Source of the DNA: Kordiimonas gwangyangensis DSM 19435 = JCM 12864
GTDB lineage: Bacteria > Pseudomonadota > Alphaproteobacteria > Sphingomonadales > Kordiimonadaceae
Reading direction: 5' to 3'
NCBI RefSeq assembly: GCF_000375545.1
Contig: NZ_AQXF01000002.1
Span: forward strand, 34,704-98,703
DNA length: 64,000 bases
In this document: positions 28,970 through 38,848 of the stretch, piece after piece
How positions within the stretch are numbered: the stretch's first letter is position 1
Layout: each line of letters opens with the position of its first letter
Made by a program: the position numbers and the translations under genes
The notes under the pieces: model-generated
Told to the model about the DNA's origin: nothing
Seen by the model: only the letters and a program-made list of their open reading frames with translations
Databases searched by the model: none

Positions 28970-29013
28970 TTTTAGCTAGGGCATTTGGTGCCCGTTTTTG
29001 AGCGGAGGCAGCG

Positions 29014-29304
29014 ATGAGCGAAAAGACACTTACGCGGGCAGACCTGACAGAGGCAGTCTACGAAGAAGTAGGCCTGTCGAGAAACGAATCTGCTGATCTC
29101 GTAGAAGCCGTCCTTGGCGAGATTTCCGACTGCCTCGTGGCCGGTGATAACGTCAAGATTTCCTCCTTTGGCAGCTTCCTCGTGCGCCAGAAAAACGGTC
29201 GCATGGGCCGTAATCCGAAAACCGGTGAAGAAGTACCGATTGATCCGCGTCGTGTTCTTGTTTTCCGTCCCAGCCAGGTCATGAAAGACCGTATCAACGC
29301 CTGA
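29014..29304 (+). CDS. ihfA: Integration host factor alpha subunit
   Basis: 96 residues, HU/IHF fold. [19 protein letters not shown] start, [21 protein letters not shown] beta arm including the DNA-intercalating proline ([16 protein letters not shown]), and a C-terminal [12 protein letters not shown]. The alpha-type sequence and position before a MerR gene are conserved across proteobacteria. It bends DNA, including at sigma-54 promoters such as the glnB one in this window. GAGCGGAGGC precedes the start. Confidence 0.95.
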   Translation: MSEKTLTRADLTEAVYEEVGLSRNESADLVEAVLGEISDCLVAGDNVKISSFGSFLVRQKNGRMGRNPKTGEEVPIDPRRVLVFRPSQVMKDRINA

Positions 29305-29324
29305 CCTGAACGGAGATTCCCGGC

Positions 29325-29789
29325 GTGAACATGCCAGCAGACGACGGCCAGGAAAGGCCGCGCGGCGAAAAAGGCCGCGAAGCGTTCCGTACCATTTCGG
29401 AAGTTGCGGACGAACTTGACCTGCCGCAGCACGTCCTGCGTTTCTGGGAAAGCAAGTTTTCGCAGATCAAACCGCTCAAGCGTGGCGGCAATCGCCGCTA
29501 CTATCGCCCGGACGATGTAACTCTGCTGCGCGCCATCAAGGTGCTGTTGCACACCGAAGGTTACACCATCAAGGGCGTACAGAAGCTCTTCAAAGCGCAG
29601 GGCCTGCGCGCGACTGTTGCCCAAGCCCTCGGGCTTGAGGACGACAGTGTACCCACTTCTGTCACAGCAGCAGACGTAGCTGACGACACCGAGGCAGATA
29701 GTGCGGAGGATGTGGCGGCGTCGGACGATACTGGTGCGCTCAAGGCACTGCTTGCTGACCTCAAGGCCATTCGCGCGCGGCTCGATTAG
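29325..29789 (+). CDS. MerR-family transcriptional regulator (IhfA-linked type)
   Basis: 154 residues from GTG 29325 (CGGAG nine bases upstream; ATG 29331 is the alternative). The winged helix is near the N-terminus: [22 protein letters not shown], then [14 protein letters not shown]. The C-terminal part is acidic and low-complexity ([16 protein letters not shown]) without the Cys of metal-sensing MerR proteins. This regulator follows ihfA in most proteobacteria but its regulon is not established. Confidence 0.9.
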   Translation: MNMPADDGQERPRGEKGREAFRTISEVADELDLPQHVLRFWESKFSQIKPLKRGGNRRYYRPDDVTLLRAIKVLLHTEGYTIKGVQKLFKAQGLRATVAQALGLEDDSVPTSVTAADVADDTEADSAEDVAASDDTGALKALLADLKAIRARLD

Positions 29790-29808
29790 TCGCGAGCCTT
29801 TCCCCAAT

Positions 29809-30444
29809 TCAGCTTTTTGCTTTTACCCGGTAGGCGCAGCGCCGCGCGCCGGTCAGCATATGTTCTTCGCGCTCAACCGTGGCACCGTCGCCCACAAGGT
29901 CGCGGAACAGTTCTAGCTCCTTACGGCATAGCCCCGAACATGCTTTGGCTGCTTCGCAGATAGGGCAGTGGTTCTCAAGCAGTAGCAGGTCACCATCTTC
30001 CGCTTCCTGCACTTCCGCCATATAGCCTTCGCGGCTGCGCTCTTTTGCGATGATATCCAGCTTGCATTTAAGGCTGCCGCTGCATTTCTCCATCAGCGCC
30101 TGATAGCGCTGGTTTTGCCGCTTGGTCCGGTGGTTCACGAGGGCGTTTAGGCCGTCGTCACCCATCAGTTCGCGGATGCTTTCAATCAGGTCGAGCGACA
30201 GCTCACGGTGTGTGTCCGGGAAATAGACATCCGCTTTTTTGGTCAGTTCCCAATGTTTTGCAGGGCGCCCACGGCCACTGGCGGCCGTATCGGCACAGCA
30301 CACGACAGCCCCTTCGTCCTGCAACTGATAGAGGTGTTGCCGCACGGCCATGGGTGTCAGCTCTAACGTCTCCGCAAGCTCGTCCGCGCGTGCGCCGCCG
30401 CGTCGTTTCAGTTCAGTCAAAATGGTTTCGCGTGTGGTTGCCAT
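29809..30444 (-). CDS. SufR-like winged-helix regulator with C-terminal Cys cluster
   Basis: 211 residues. An N-terminal winged HTH (about 5-68: TILTELKRRGGARADELAET, LTPMAVRQHLYQL, GRGRPAKHWELT) is followed by a helical effector domain ending in five Cys: C160, C163, C169, C173 and C203 (HCPIC, CSGLC, RRCAYRV). This layout is that of SufR-type regulators, which hold an Fe-S cluster and report Fe-S or redox status. Divergent from the Rieske-fusion gene with 192 bases between them; motifs there may be its operators. An effector other than Fe-S (metal, thiol stress) is possible. Confidence 0.82.
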   Translation of the reverse strand: MATTRETILTELKRRGGARADELAETLELTPMAVRQHLYQLQDEGAVVCCADTAASGRGRPAKHWELTKKADVYFPDTHRELSLDLIESIRELMGDDGLNALVNHRTKRQNQRYQALMEKCSGSLKCKLDIIAKERSREGYMAEVQEAEDGDLLLLENHCPICEAAKACSGLCRKELELFRDLVGDGATVEREEHMLTGARRCAYRVKAKS

Positions 30445-30479
30445 GGCCTTCCGGTGCCTGATTTCAAACGGTTTTCTTT

Positions 30480-30491
30480 TTTCTAAAGAAA
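30480..30491. promoter_or_regulatory. Candidate operator 1 of the SufR-like regulator
   Basis: TTTCT-AA-AGAAA, a 12-base hyphenated palindrome 36 bases before the regulator's start. The half TTTCTAAAG recurs inverted at 30543. Confidence 0.4.
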
Positions 30492-30542
30492 TATCTTGCG
30501 TAAATCAAGGGGACTCCTATATGACATTTATTAAATAAAAAA

Positions 30543-30551
30543 CTTTAGAAA
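30543..30551. promoter_or_regulatory. Candidate operator 2 (inverted copy)
   Basis: CTTTAGAAA is the exact reverse complement of TTTCTAAAG at 30480-30488; it lies 86 bases before the Rieske-fusion start. The pair could serve both divergent genes. Confidence 0.35.
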
Positions 30552-30636
30552 ATATGGAGACAGCGATGAACCGGGAATTAATGTGGATTGAATACAGCGA
30601 AATCCGGCGCGAGTTGCGCGAGCGAGGAGAGAAAAA

Positions 30637-32232
30637 ATGGACGGCAGCACAGCAAACCAAAACCAACCGAGTGGAAAAAATCTTGTCAATCTGGGGCCTG
30701 TTCCGGAACTCAGGGAGCGTGGGCGCGCCGTCCTGAAAGTTAAAGGGCGGCAAATTGCGCTCTTTGAAACAGACGGCAAACTGTTCGCCATCAACAACCG
30801 CTGCCCCCATGAAGGTTATCCACTTGTTGAAGGCAGCTTGAAAAAAGGCTGCCAACTTGCCTGCAACTGGCATGGCTGGACGTTCGATCTGGCGTCAGGC
30901 AAGGCATTGCAGGGGCGTGACGCCGTTAAAACCTATGCCGTCACCCGTGTGCGGGGCGATATCCTGATTGACCTTGCGCCGGAAGACCCGAGTGTGCTGC
31001 GTGCCCGCGCCTATGGCGAGCTTGATGAAGCCTTGGCCGAACATGACTATGACCGTATCGCCCGCTCGCTCGCGCGCCTTGAAGCGGCAGGCGAGGAGGT
31101 GGAAAACACACTGCGTCATGTGATCAGCCTCAGTGTTCATCGGTTCGAACGTGGCTTTGGCCATGCGTTTGCTGGTCTTGCGGATTGGCTTGCTTTCAGC
31201 GCGCACAGCGATCAGGCAACGCGCAGGGTCGCGCTTCTGGAGGCCATCGGCCATATTTCCTGGGATATGCTGATGGGCACAGATGCGCCACTACCACGCC
31301 TCCGTAAACGCTGGAGTGCGAAGGCTTGCCTTGAAGCGCTTGAGGACATGAATGAGGAGGAAGCCACCGCGCACATACGCGGTGCCTTTGATGAGGGGCT
31401 TGGCTTCCAGGCGGTGAAGCCTGTGTTCGAGGCGCTCATTTTTGCCCACTATGCCGGCTTTGGCCATCCCGCTATCTACCTGATGAAGGCGGAGCAGTTG
31501 ATTGACGCGCTCGGTCAGGAAGTCGCAGAACCGCTCGCGCTCTCACTCGCGCGCTATCTGTGCCATGCCGCGCGGGAGGACCTGATCCCCGAGTTCAAGG
31601 GTTTTGCCGACTATCTGGCGCTGGAGCCGGGCTTCAGCCCTGTACCGAAGGTGGAATGCCTCTCCGGTCAGTCGGTGCGGCAGGTTTTTGCGCTCACTGC
31701 CGCCTCGAACGCCCATGTGCACGAGATGTGGGAGGCGCTTCTGGCGGCGAGTGCCATGAACATGCTGCGGTTCGATATCGAGCGTCAGCACGGCATTGCC
31801 CAGCCCATTGCGCAAAACATCGGCTGGCTTGATTTCACCCATGCCATTACATTCGCCGAAGCGGTGCACTTCCACGGCGGGCGCAACGCGGCGCTCTGGC
31901 AGTCGGGCCTGACGCAAATGGCGGCTTTTGTCGGACGCAATGCGCCTTTTCTCATGGCCGAAATGGATGAAGGAAGGTTTGTTGATGACATTCAGGCGTT
32001 TCTGGGTGCGCAAAAAGCCAAGCTCTTCAACATGGACGAAGGCGATTATATCTATGCTGTGCACAGGCTTAAAATGCTGCGGGCGACCGAGGCACTTTTG
32101 GTGCATGTGAGTAAGCCCACGGCGCGCCTGATCGTTGCGGCACTGAACCGCTACCTGCATGCGCGCACACGTCAGCGGCATCCAGCGCGTACGGCCTTTC
32201 AGGCATGGCAAACCGTCGCCCGGGAAAGCTGA
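30637..32232 (+). CDS. Rieske [2Fe-2S] domain fused to a large His-rich helical domain
   Basis: 531 residues from ATG 30637 with GAGGAGAG upstream. The N-terminal Rieske ferredoxin-like domain (about 15-115) has a perfect cluster motif C56-x-H58-x17-C76-x2-H79 (RCPHEG, CNWHGW). The remaining 400 residues are predicted all-helical with no transmembrane segment and many His, e.g. LRHVISLSVHRFERGFGHAF, FAHYAGFGHPAIYL and FTHAITFAEAVHFHGG. These HP and HA-rich stretches recall questin-oxidase-like (DUF4243) proteins, but I am not certain. It is not a ring-hydroxylating oxygenase: no 2-His-1-carboxylate mononuclear iron motif of that family is evident. An oxidase or oxygenase fed by the Rieske centre is a fair guess. 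Confidence 0.8.
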   Translation: MDGSTANQNQPSGKNLVNLGPVPELRERGRAVLKVKGRQIALFETDGKLFAINNRCPHEGYPLVEGSLKKGCQLACNWHGWTFDLASGKALQGRDAVKTYAVTRVRGDILIDLAPEDPSVLRARAYGELDEALAEHDYDRIARSLARLEAAGEEVENTLRHVISLSVHRFERGFGHAFAGLADWLAFSAHSDQATRRVALLEAIGHISWDMLMGTDAPLPRLRKRWSAKACLEALEDMNEEEATAHIRGAFDEGLGFQAVKPVFEALIFAHYAGFGHPAIYLMKAEQLIDALGQEVAEPLALSLARYLCHAAREDLIPEFKGFADYLALEPGFSPVPKVECLSGQSVRQVFALTAASNAHVHEMWEALLAASAMNMLRFDIERQHGIAQPIAQNIGWLDFTHAITFAEAVHFHGGRNAALWQSGLTQMAAFVGRNAPFLMAEMDEGRFVDDIQAFLGAQKAKLFNMDEGDYIYAVHRLKMLRATEALLVHVSKPTARLIVAALNRYLHARTRQRHPARTAFQAWQTVARES

Positions 32233-32275
32233 TCAGTTGGCGCTCATGGGCACGGCATTTTTTGGAAAAAGCTGG

Positions 32276-32304
32276 TTGCGCGGGCCGGGGCCCTTGGCTA
32301 TAGT
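32276..32304 (+). promoter_or_regulatory. Sigma-70 promoter for tRNA-Pro
   Basis: TTGCGC, 17-base spacer, TATAGT; 38 bases before the tRNA. Confidence 0.6.
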
Positions 32305-32342
32305 CCGCGCCACCCGATACCCCGGTATTAATATACTTCTGT

Positions 32343-32419
32343 CGGGAAGTAGCGCAGCCTGGTAGCGCATCACACTGGGGGTGTGGGGGTCGCAGGTTCA
32401 AATCCTGTCTTCCCGACCA
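32343..32419 (+). tRNA. tRNA-Pro (anticodon GGG)
   Basis: 77 bases with encoded CCA. Acceptor CGGGAAG/CTTCCCG; anticodon stem TCACA/TGTGG around loop CTGGGGG; T arm with GTTCAAATC. Closed by a strong terminator. Confidence 0.97.
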
Positions 32420-32423
32420 TAAA

Positions 32424-32460
32424 GAAACCGCTGCATCCATAAGGGTGCAGCGGTTTTTTA
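32424..32460 (+). terminator. Rho-independent terminator after tRNA-Pro
   Basis: AAACCGCTGCA, ten-base loop, TGCAGCGGTTTTTT. Located between tRNA-Pro and the convergent cupin gene. Confidence 0.9.
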
Positions 32461-32463
32461 TTA

Positions 32464-32835
32464 TCAGTTGCCGGTGGATATCACGCTGGAGGGCTCGACC
32501 ATCAGCAGCACCACGCCTTGTGGTGACTTGGGCCGGTGGCGCACACCGCGCGGCACGACAACACCTTCGCGCGGCTTCAGGACAAATGGCTCGTGGCCTT
32601 CAACCTCGAGCTCCAGTTCGCCCTCAAGCACAAAAAAGAACTCATCCTCATTCTCGTGCGAATGCCAGTGAAAGTCGCGCTTGAACACGCTGATGCGCAC
32701 AGCGGTATCATTCACTTCACAAAGTGTGCGGTTGAAATAGCTCGGGTCACCGAGCTTCAGCGCTTCAGCGATGGAGACCTTCTCAAGGCTTTTGTGGATG
32801 GGCTTGCGGTCGATATCATAGTCATAGTTCATCAT
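32464..32835 (-). CDS. Cupin-domain protein
   Basis: 123 residues (ATG 32835; the next codon is also ATG and has slightly better spacing from GAGG). A single small cupin barrel: metal motif 1 in FHWHSHENEDEFFFVLEG supplies two His and a Glu, motif 2 in VVVPRGVRHRPKSP supplies the last His. Such proteins are often oxygenases, isomerases or ligand-binding regulators. The position next to tRNA-Pro gives no clue to substrate. Confidence 0.88.
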   Translation of the reverse strand: MMNYDYDIDRKPIHKSLEKVSIAEALKLGDPSYFNRTLCEVNDTAVRISVFKRDFHWHSHENEDEFFFVLEGELELEVEGHEPFVLKPREGVVVPRGVRHRPKSPQGVVLLMVEPSSVISTGN

Positions 32836-33029
32836 TGGTCCTCAAATGAGTATATGCCGATGAACCCCTCGCGTGTGAATATAGGGAAATGGCGGGCGAT
32901 TGTAAGCCTCTCCGTGGACGACAGATTCCCCTCTTGCGATTTTGCTGCACTGCAGTAAAGTGCGGGCCACGTTGTGGCGCTGCACAAAACATATAAGCTG
33001 CCGTAGCGTAACAAGGGAGGGAAGGCCGC

Positions 33030-33836
33030 GTGCCAGAGATACTGCTTTATAGCTTGCCGCTGATTGGCGCCGGGCTTGTTGCCGGCTTTCTCGCCGGGTT
33101 ACTCGGCATTGGTGGTGGCATTGTCACCATCCCCGCGCTTTTCCTTGTATACGGCGAAATCGGTGTGCCGCACGAATGGCGCATGCATGTGGCCATCGCC
33201 ACGTCGCTCACCATTATCATCGCTACCAACCTGTCGTCTGTTTATGCCCATCACAAGAAGGGCGGTGTGGACTGGTCGATTGTGAAGGACTGGGTCTGGG
33301 TGATTGCGATTGGTGCTATCGCAGGCAGCTTTTTCGCCAAAACGCTCAAGACCGCAGAACTTGTGTATTTTTTCGCCACCCTCGCGGCGTTCCTCGCCGC
33401 CAAAATGCTGCTGCCGCTTGAGCGCTGGAAGCTGGGTGACGACTTGCCGGGCGGGATTTTCCGCTATCTGGGGCCGGGGCTTATCGGCTTTTTCTCCGCT
33501 GTCATGGGCATTGGCGGCGGCAGTTTTTCGGTGCCCTATATGTCGCTCTACGGCGTTGTGATTTACCGCGCTGTCGGCACCGCGTCGCTCATCGGGCTCG
33601 TGATCAGCGTTGCCGCCGGTTTCGGCTATCTGATCGGTGGCTGGAATATTGACGGCATGCCGTCTGGCATGGCGGGCTTTATCCACCTGCCGTCCGCAGC
33701 TGTGGTGGCGATTGCCGCCGTGATTATGGCACCCATCGGTGCTAAAGTAGCGCATAAGCTGCCCAAGCGGGCGCTGAGCATCGCGTTCGGCATATTTCTG
33801 GTATTGGCGACCATCCGGCTCGTCAGTGCCGTGTAA
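33030..33836 (+). CDS. TauE/SafE-family sulfite or organic-anion exporter
   Basis: 268 residues from GTG 33030 (AAGGGAGGGAAGG upstream). About eight transmembrane helices in two repeats, each with the family's glycine-rich loop: FLAGLLGIGGGIVTIPAL and FFSAVMGIGGGSFSVPYM. Family members export sulfite, sulfoacetate and other small anions. It is 26 bases upstream of mutA in the same direction and may be cotranscribed with the methylmalonyl-CoA mutase genes, which would point to a small carboxylate or thiol-related anion; this is inference. Confidence 0.9.
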   Translation: MPEILLYSLPLIGAGLVAGFLAGLLGIGGGIVTIPALFLVYGEIGVPHEWRMHVAIATSLTIIIATNLSSVYAHHKKGGVDWSIVKDWVWVIAIGAIAGSFFAKTLKTAELVYFFATLAAFLAAKMLLPLERWKLGDDLPGGIFRYLGPGLIGFFSAVMGIGGGSFSVPYMSLYGVVIYRAVGTASLIGLVISVAAGFGYLIGGWNIDGMPSGMAGFIHLPSAAVVAIAAVIMAPIGAKVAHKLPKRALSIAFGIFLVLATIRLVSAV

Positions 33837-33862
33837 GGATTTGAGTAAGGGAAGGGCTGATT

Positions 33863-35695
33863 ATGGCTGACAACAGCTTGAAACTGGCAGGTGACTTTGA
33901 CGGCGCGAGCGATGACGCATGGCGCGCGCTTGTGGACAAGGCGCTTGGCGGCAAACCGTTTGACAAGGCAATGAAAAGCCTCAGCTACGACGGCATCGAG
34001 ATCGAGGCGCTTTATACCCGTGATAATGCCCGGATTGAGCCGCAGCCCCATACCCGCGCCGGGAACTGGACCATCACCAGCCCGCACTGGAACCCCGATG
34101 CGGCGCAGATGAACGCCGATATCCTCGAGGACCTGGAGCGCGGCGTTGAAGCGCTGGCGATCAAGCTTGAAGCCGGTTATGCGCCGGGCCTGAAAGCCGC
34201 GGACCTTGGTGCCGCACTTGACGGTGTTTACCTCAATATGGCGCGCTTCTACCTGATGCCGGGTGAGGAGTATGAAGCGGGTGCGGCGGCCATGATCGCA
34301 ATGCTGAATGAGCGCCCGCAGGCGCAGGCTGAGGCTTTCCATGGCAACCTGGGCTGTGATCCGCTTGGAACGCTCGCCGGTACAGGGCGGTTGAAGGAAA
34401 AGGCCGAAGAGGCGATTGAAAAAGCGGCGGACATCGCGCTCAAACAGAAGCCGAAGGCGTGGCGGAATGTCAGCACTTTCCGCGCGGATGCGACCGTCTA
34501 TCATAACGCGGGCGCGACAGAAGCCCAAGAACTGGCCTGTATGCTCGCAACCGTTACGGCCTATATGCGTGCGACAGATGGACGGGGTGCAGAGATTGAG
34601 CCGGTGCTGGCCGTGGACGCGGACATCTTTATGGGTATGGCTAAGTTCCGCGCTGCGGCGCGCCTCCTTGCTCAGGTTTATGAAGCGTTCGGTGACACAT
34701 GGCATGGCCGCCTGCACGCGGTCACCAGCCTGCGTATGATGACCGTCAAGGACCCGTGGGTGAACATCCTGCGCGGCACAGCGGCGACCTTCGCGGCTGG
34801 TACGGGTGGTGCCTATTCCGTGAGCGTGTTGCCCCATGACACCATGCTGGGCCTGAGCGGCAAGTCCGCCCGCCGCATTGCCCGCAATATCCAGATCATG
34901 CTGCAGGAAGAAAGTGGGCTTTATAGCCCTGAGGACCCGGCGGCAGGTTCCTTTGCAGTTGAAAGTCTTACTTCAGAACTATGCAATAAGGCATGGGAAA
35001 TATTCCAGAAAATTGAATTTGAAGGTGGCATGCTCAAGGTGCTGCGGTCTGGTTTTATTCATCAAATGACGTCAGCTGCGTGGGCTGTGCGCAAGGTGAA
35101 TATTGCCAAGCGCAAGGATGCTATCACTGGTGTATCCGAGTTTCCGGACATTCATGAAAAGCCGCTCTCAAACCTTGGCGGTATGCCCGATTTGCCTGCC
35201 GACATTGCACCGGCGGGTGAAGTGAACCCGCCGCTGACGTTACACCGACTGGCGGAAGACTTCGAGGCGCTACGTGCGCGCTCTGACGCGATGCTGGACG
35301 CCGCAGGCAAACGTCCCCAGGTGTTTGTGGCTGGCCTTGGCCGGGTGGCTGATTTCACCGCGCGCGCGACATTCGCCAAAAGCTTCTTTGAAGCAGGCGG
35401 CATTGAAGCACTCGCAACGGGCGGCTTCACTGAGATGGACGCGCTCGCGAAAGCCTTTGCCGAGAGCGGCGCAGCTTTCGCTGTGATTTGCGGCACTGAT
35501 GCGCAGTATGAAGACATGGGCCTGAAGGCCGCAGAAACACTGAAGTCAGCGGGCGCGGGTCGTATCTATGTCGCGGGTCGCCCGGTAAACGCGGATGCGC
35601 TGACGGGTGCTGGTGTGGATGAGTTTATTTTCATGGGCGCAGACGTTCTCGATACGCTCACAAGGGCCTATGACATGATGGGAGACGACGCATGA
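33863..35695 (+). CDS. mutA: Methylmalonyl-CoA mutase, small (beta) subunit
   Basis: 610 residues. TIM-barrel domain with [19 protein letters not shown] and [19 protein letters not shown], and a C-terminal Rossmann-type region ([20 protein letters not shown]) that lacks the DxHxxG cobalamin ligand, as expected for the non-catalytic subunit. It pairs with MutB to interconvert methylmalonyl-CoA and succinyl-CoA. The stop overlaps the mutB start (ATGA). AAGGGAAGGG precedes its start. Confidence 0.96.
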   Translation: MADNSLKLAGDFDGASDDAWRALVDKALGGKPFDKAMKSLSYDGIEIEALYTRDNARIEPQPHTRAGNWTITSPHWNPDAAQMNADILEDLERGVEALAIKLEAGYAPGLKAADLGAALDGVYLNMARFYLMPGEEYEAGAAAMIAMLNERPQAQAEAFHGNLGCDPLGTLAGTGRLKEKAEEAIEKAADIALKQKPKAWRNVSTFRADATVYHNAGATEAQELACMLATVTAYMRATDGRGAEIEPVLAVDADIFMGMAKFRAAARLLAQVYEAFGDTWHGRLHAVTSLRMMTVKDPWVNILRGTAATFAAGTGGAYSVSVLPHDTMLGLSGKSARRIARNIQIMLQEESGLYSPEDPAAGSFAVESLTSELCNKAWEIFQKIEFEGGMLKVLRSGFIHQMTSAAWAVRKVNIAKRKDAITGVSEFPDIHEKPLSNLGGMPDLPADIAPAGEVNPPLTLHRLAEDFEALRARSDAMLDAAGKRPQVFVAGLGRVADFTARATFAKSFFEAGGIEALATGGFTEMDALAKAFAESGAAFAVICGTDAQYEDMGLKAAETLKSAGAGRIYVAGRPVNADALTGAGVDEFIFMGADVLDTLTRAYDMMGDDA

Positions 35696-37845
35696 GCCGG
35701 AACCCCGATTTCACCAAAATGGCGCTGAAAAGCGCTGCAGCGAGCGCCGGTCAAGCCGGCGAAAGCCGCATGACGCCTGAGGGTATCGAGATCAAGGGCA
35801 GCTACACGGCTGGCGATGTTGCAGGCCTCGATTTTCTTGACACGCGCCCGGGCATTGCGCCTTTCCTGCGCGGACCATACCCGACCATGTATGTGCAGCG
35901 CCCGTGGACGGTGCGCCAGTATGCCGGTTTCTCCACGGCGGAGGACAGCAACGCCTTCTACCGCCGCAACCTGGCTGCCGGGCAGAAAGGCCTGTCGGTC
36001 GCGTTCGACCTTGCCACGCACCGTGGCTACGATAGCGACCATCCGCGTGTGACCGGTGATGTGGGCATGGCTGGTGTGGCGATTGACAGCATATATGACA
36101 TGCGCACGCTGTTTGACGGAATCCCGCTCGATCAGATGTCGGTTTCCATGACGATGAACGGCGCAGTGCTGCCGATCCTCGCGCTCTATATCGTGGCAGC
36201 TGAGGAGCAGGGTGTGAGCCCTGACAAGCTCGCAGGCACGATCCAGAACGATATCCTCAAGGAATTCATGGTGCGGAATACTTATATTTTCCCCCCCAGC
36301 CCGTCGATGCGCATCATCTCTGACATTTTTGCCTACACGTCAGAGAATATGCCCAAGTTCAACTCCATCTCCATTTCCGGCTACCATATGCAGGAAGCGG
36401 GCGCGACGGCGGACCTTGAGCTTGCCTATACGCTCGCAGACGGGGTGGAGTATATCCGCGCCGGCGTTAAAGCGGGCATGAGCGTGGATGCGTTTGCGCC
36501 GCGTCTCAGCTTCTTCTGGGCGATTGGCATGAACTATTTCATGGAAGTGGCCAAGATGCGCGCCGCGCGCATGCTGTGGGCCAAGCTCGTGAAGCAGTTT
36601 GACCCGAAGAACCCCAAGTCTCTCTCGCTGCGCACGCACTGTCAGACGTCAGGCTGGTCGCTCACCGCACAGGATGTGTTCAACAATGTGGGCCGTACCT
36701 GCATCGAGGCCATGGCCGCCGCACACGGACACACACAAAGCCTGCACACCAACGCGCTTGATGAAGCGCTTGCACTGCCGACCGATTTCTCGGCTCGTAT
36801 CGCGCGCAATACCCAGCTTTTCATCCAGCAGGAAACCGGTTCATGCAAGCTGATCGACCCCTGGGGCGGCAGCTATTATGTGGAGAGGCTCACGGCCGAC
36901 CTCGCCGCTAAAGCTTGGGCGCACATTGAGGAAGTCGAGCGTGAAGGCGGCATGGCCAAGGCGATTGAAGCCGGCATTCCGAAACTGCGCATCGAAGACG
37001 CCGCCGCGCGCACGCAGGCCCGCATCGATAGCGGCCGCCAGACCGTTGTGGGCGTCAACAAATACCAGCTTGATGAGACCGAAGAAGTTGATGTCCTCAA
37101 GGTCGACAACAGCGCCGTGCGTGCCGCCCAGCTTGATAAACTCAAGCGCTTGAAGGCGGAGCGTAACGGGCAAGACGTCGCCAGCATGCTTGACCGCTTG
37201 ACGAAAGCGGCCGAGACGGGCGAGGGTAACTTGCTGGCGCTCGCGGTTGATGCGGCGCGCGCCAAGGCGACAGTCGGTGAAATCACCGATGCGCTTGAGA
37301 AGGTTTACGGGCGTCACAAGGCGGAGATCAGGGCTGTGACAGGCGTATACAAGGCAGAGGTTGGCAAGAACAACCCGGCGGTTAAACGGGTGCACGAGCT
37401 TGTGGATGCGTTTGAGGCCGAGGACGGCCGCCGCCCACGTATCCTTGTCGCCAAAATGGGGCAGGATGGGCACGACCGTGGCCAGAAAGTCATTGCTTCC
37501 GCCTTTGCTGACCTTGGCTTTGATGTGGATATCGGCCCCTTGTTCCAGACACCGGCGGAAGCCGCGCGGCAAGCGGTCGAGAACGATGTTCACATCATCG
37601 GCGCATCTTCGCTCGCGGCAGGTCACTTGACACTCGTGCCGGAGCTGAAGGCCGAACTGAAAAAGCTGGGCCGTGAGGATATCATGATTGTCGCAGGCGG
37701 CGTGATTCCGCCGCAGGACTATGATGCCCTGCGTGCCGCGGGCGCTGAGGCGATTTTCCCGCCGGGCACTGTGGTCGCAAATGCTGCCGGGGAGCTGATC
37801 GATAAGCTCAACGTGCGGCTAGGTTACGCGCAAGCAGCGGAATAG
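35692..37845 (+). CDS. mutB: Methylmalonyl-CoA mutase, large (alpha) subunit
   Basis: 717 residues. Catalytic subunit: [38 protein letters not shown] and [19 protein letters not shown] in the barrel; the C-terminal B12 domain begins at [20 protein letters not shown], with the cobalt-coordinating DGHDRG intact, followed by [11 protein letters not shown] and [11 protein letters not shown]. In this organism it probably completes propionyl-CoA breakdown to succinate; succinyl-CoA is also a hemA substrate. meaB follows after eight bases. Confidence 0.98.
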   Translation: MSRNPDFTKMALKSAAASAGQAGESRMTPEGIEIKGSYTAGDVAGLDFLDTRPGIAPFLRGPYPTMYVQRPWTVRQYAGFSTAEDSNAFYRRNLAAGQKGLSVAFDLATHRGYDSDHPRVTGDVGMAGVAIDSIYDMRTLFDGIPLDQMSVSMTMNGAVLPILALYIVAAEEQGVSPDKLAGTIQNDILKEFMVRNTYIFPPSPSMRIISDIFAYTSENMPKFNSISISGYHMQEAGATADLELAYTLADGVEYIRAGVKAGMSVDAFAPRLSFFWAIGMNYFMEVAKMRAARMLWAKLVKQFDPKNPKSLSLRTHCQTSGWSLTAQDVFNNVGRTCIEAMAAAHGHTQSLHTNALDEALALPTDFSARIARNTQLFIQQETGSCKLIDPWGGSYYVERLTADLAAKAWAHIEEVEREGGMAKAIEAGIPKLRIEDAAARTQARIDSGRQTVVGVNKYQLDETEEVDVLKVDNSAVRAAQLDKLKRLKAERNGQDVASMLDRLTKAAETGEGNLLALAVDAARAKATVGEITDALEKVYGRHKAEIRAVTGVYKAEVGKNNPAVKRVHELVDAFEAEDGRRPRILVAKMGQDGHDRGQKVIASAFADLGFDVDIGPLFQTPAEAARQAVENDVHIIGASSLAAGHLTLVPELKAELKKLGREDIMIVAGGVIPPQDYDALRAAGAEAIFPPGTVVANAAGELIDKLNVRLGYAQAAE

Positions 37846-37853
37846 GGGGCTTT

Positions 37854-38840
37854 GTGGCCGGCACAGTAAAGCAGCCCACAGTAGACGAGCTTTATGACGG
37901 CGTGCGCGCGGGAAACCGCGCGCTCATCGGCCGTGCCATCACCCTGATTGAAAGCCGCAACCCCAAGCATCAGGAAAAAGCGCAGGACCTCCTGCACAAG
38001 CTGTTGCCGCACTCGGGCGGTGCACAGCGTGTGGGCATCTCTGGCGTTCCCGGTGTGGGCAAGTCTACCTTCATCGAGGGGCTCGGCATGTGGCTCGTGG
38101 ACGCGGGGCATAAGGTGGCCGTGCTCGCTGTGGACCCTTCAAGCGGGCGCACGGGCGGGTCTATCCTTGGCGATAAAACCCGCATGGAGAAGCTTTCGGC
38201 CTGTGATGACGCCTTTATCCGCCCAAGTCCCAGTTCGGGCGTGCTGGGCGGTGTAGCGCGTGCCACACGTGAAACCATGGTGGTTCTCGAGGCCGCGGGC
38301 TTTGATGTGGTGCTGGTGGAAACGGTTGGTACCGGCCAGTCGGAGACCATGGTGTCCGATATGGTGGACTTTTTCCTCGTGCTCATGCTGCCTGGTGCCG
38401 GCGATGAGCTACAGGGCATCAAGAAGGGCATTCTTGAGCTTGCGGACATGGTCGCCATCAATAAGGCTGATATCTTCGCTGAGAAGCTCAAGCAGGCGGT
38501 GCGGGAATATAAGTCCGCGCTTCATATCCTGACGGATGCGAGCCCGAGCTGGCATCCGCCAGTCGTGACCTGCTCTGGCCTCAAGGGCGAAGGCGTGCCT
38601 GAGCTTTGGGGGCAGATCGAGAAACACGCGCGTATCATGACGGAAAGCGGTGAGCGTGAGACACGCCGCACCGAACAGCGCCTCACTTGGCTTGACGCCC
38701 AAGTGCGTGACCGTTTGCTGCAAAGCTTTTATGGGAACGAGGGCGTGCGCTCAGCGCTTCCTGAGCTCAAGAGAGCAGTGAGCGAGGGTGAGTTGACGGT
38801 GTCAGCGGCGGCCGAGAAGCTGCTCTCGATTACGAAGTAG
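37854..38840 (+). CDS. meaB: Methylmalonyl-CoA mutase-associated GTPase MeaB (ArgK)
   Basis: 328 residues from GTG 37854. G3E-type P-loop GTPase: Walker A GVPGVGKSTFIEGLG, then VAVLAVDPSSGRTGGSILGD, switch region FDVVLVETVGTGQSE and base-recognition NKAD. MeaB protects and loads cobalamin into MutAB. The C-terminal dimerisation arm is present. Third gene of the mutA-mutB-meaB operon. Confidence 0.97.
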   Translation: MAGTVKQPTVDELYDGVRAGNRALIGRAITLIESRNPKHQEKAQDLLHKLLPHSGGAQRVGISGVPGVGKSTFIEGLGMWLVDAGHKVAVLAVDPSSGRTGGSILGDKTRMEKLSACDDAFIRPSPSSGVLGGVARATRETMVVLEAAGFDVVLVETVGTGQSETMVSDMVDFFLVLMLPGAGDELQGIKKGILELADMVAINKADIFAEKLKQAVREYKSALHILTDASPSWHPPVVTCSGLKGEGVPELWGQIEKHARIMTESGERETRRTEQRLTWLDAQVRDRLLQSFYGNEGVRSALPELKRAVSEGELTVSAAAEKLLSITK

Positions 38841-38848
38841 GGCTGGGC

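Noticed and set aside
30554..30736. Small open frame upstream of and overlapping the Rieske-fusion gene
   Set aside because: Overlaps the real gene in another frame and has no recognisable features; a leader peptide cannot be excluded but is not supported.
30637..32232. Ring-hydroxylating dioxygenase alpha subunit
   Set aside because: Only the Rieske part fits; the long C-terminal region is helical and lacks the expected D-x2-H-x4-H iron site.
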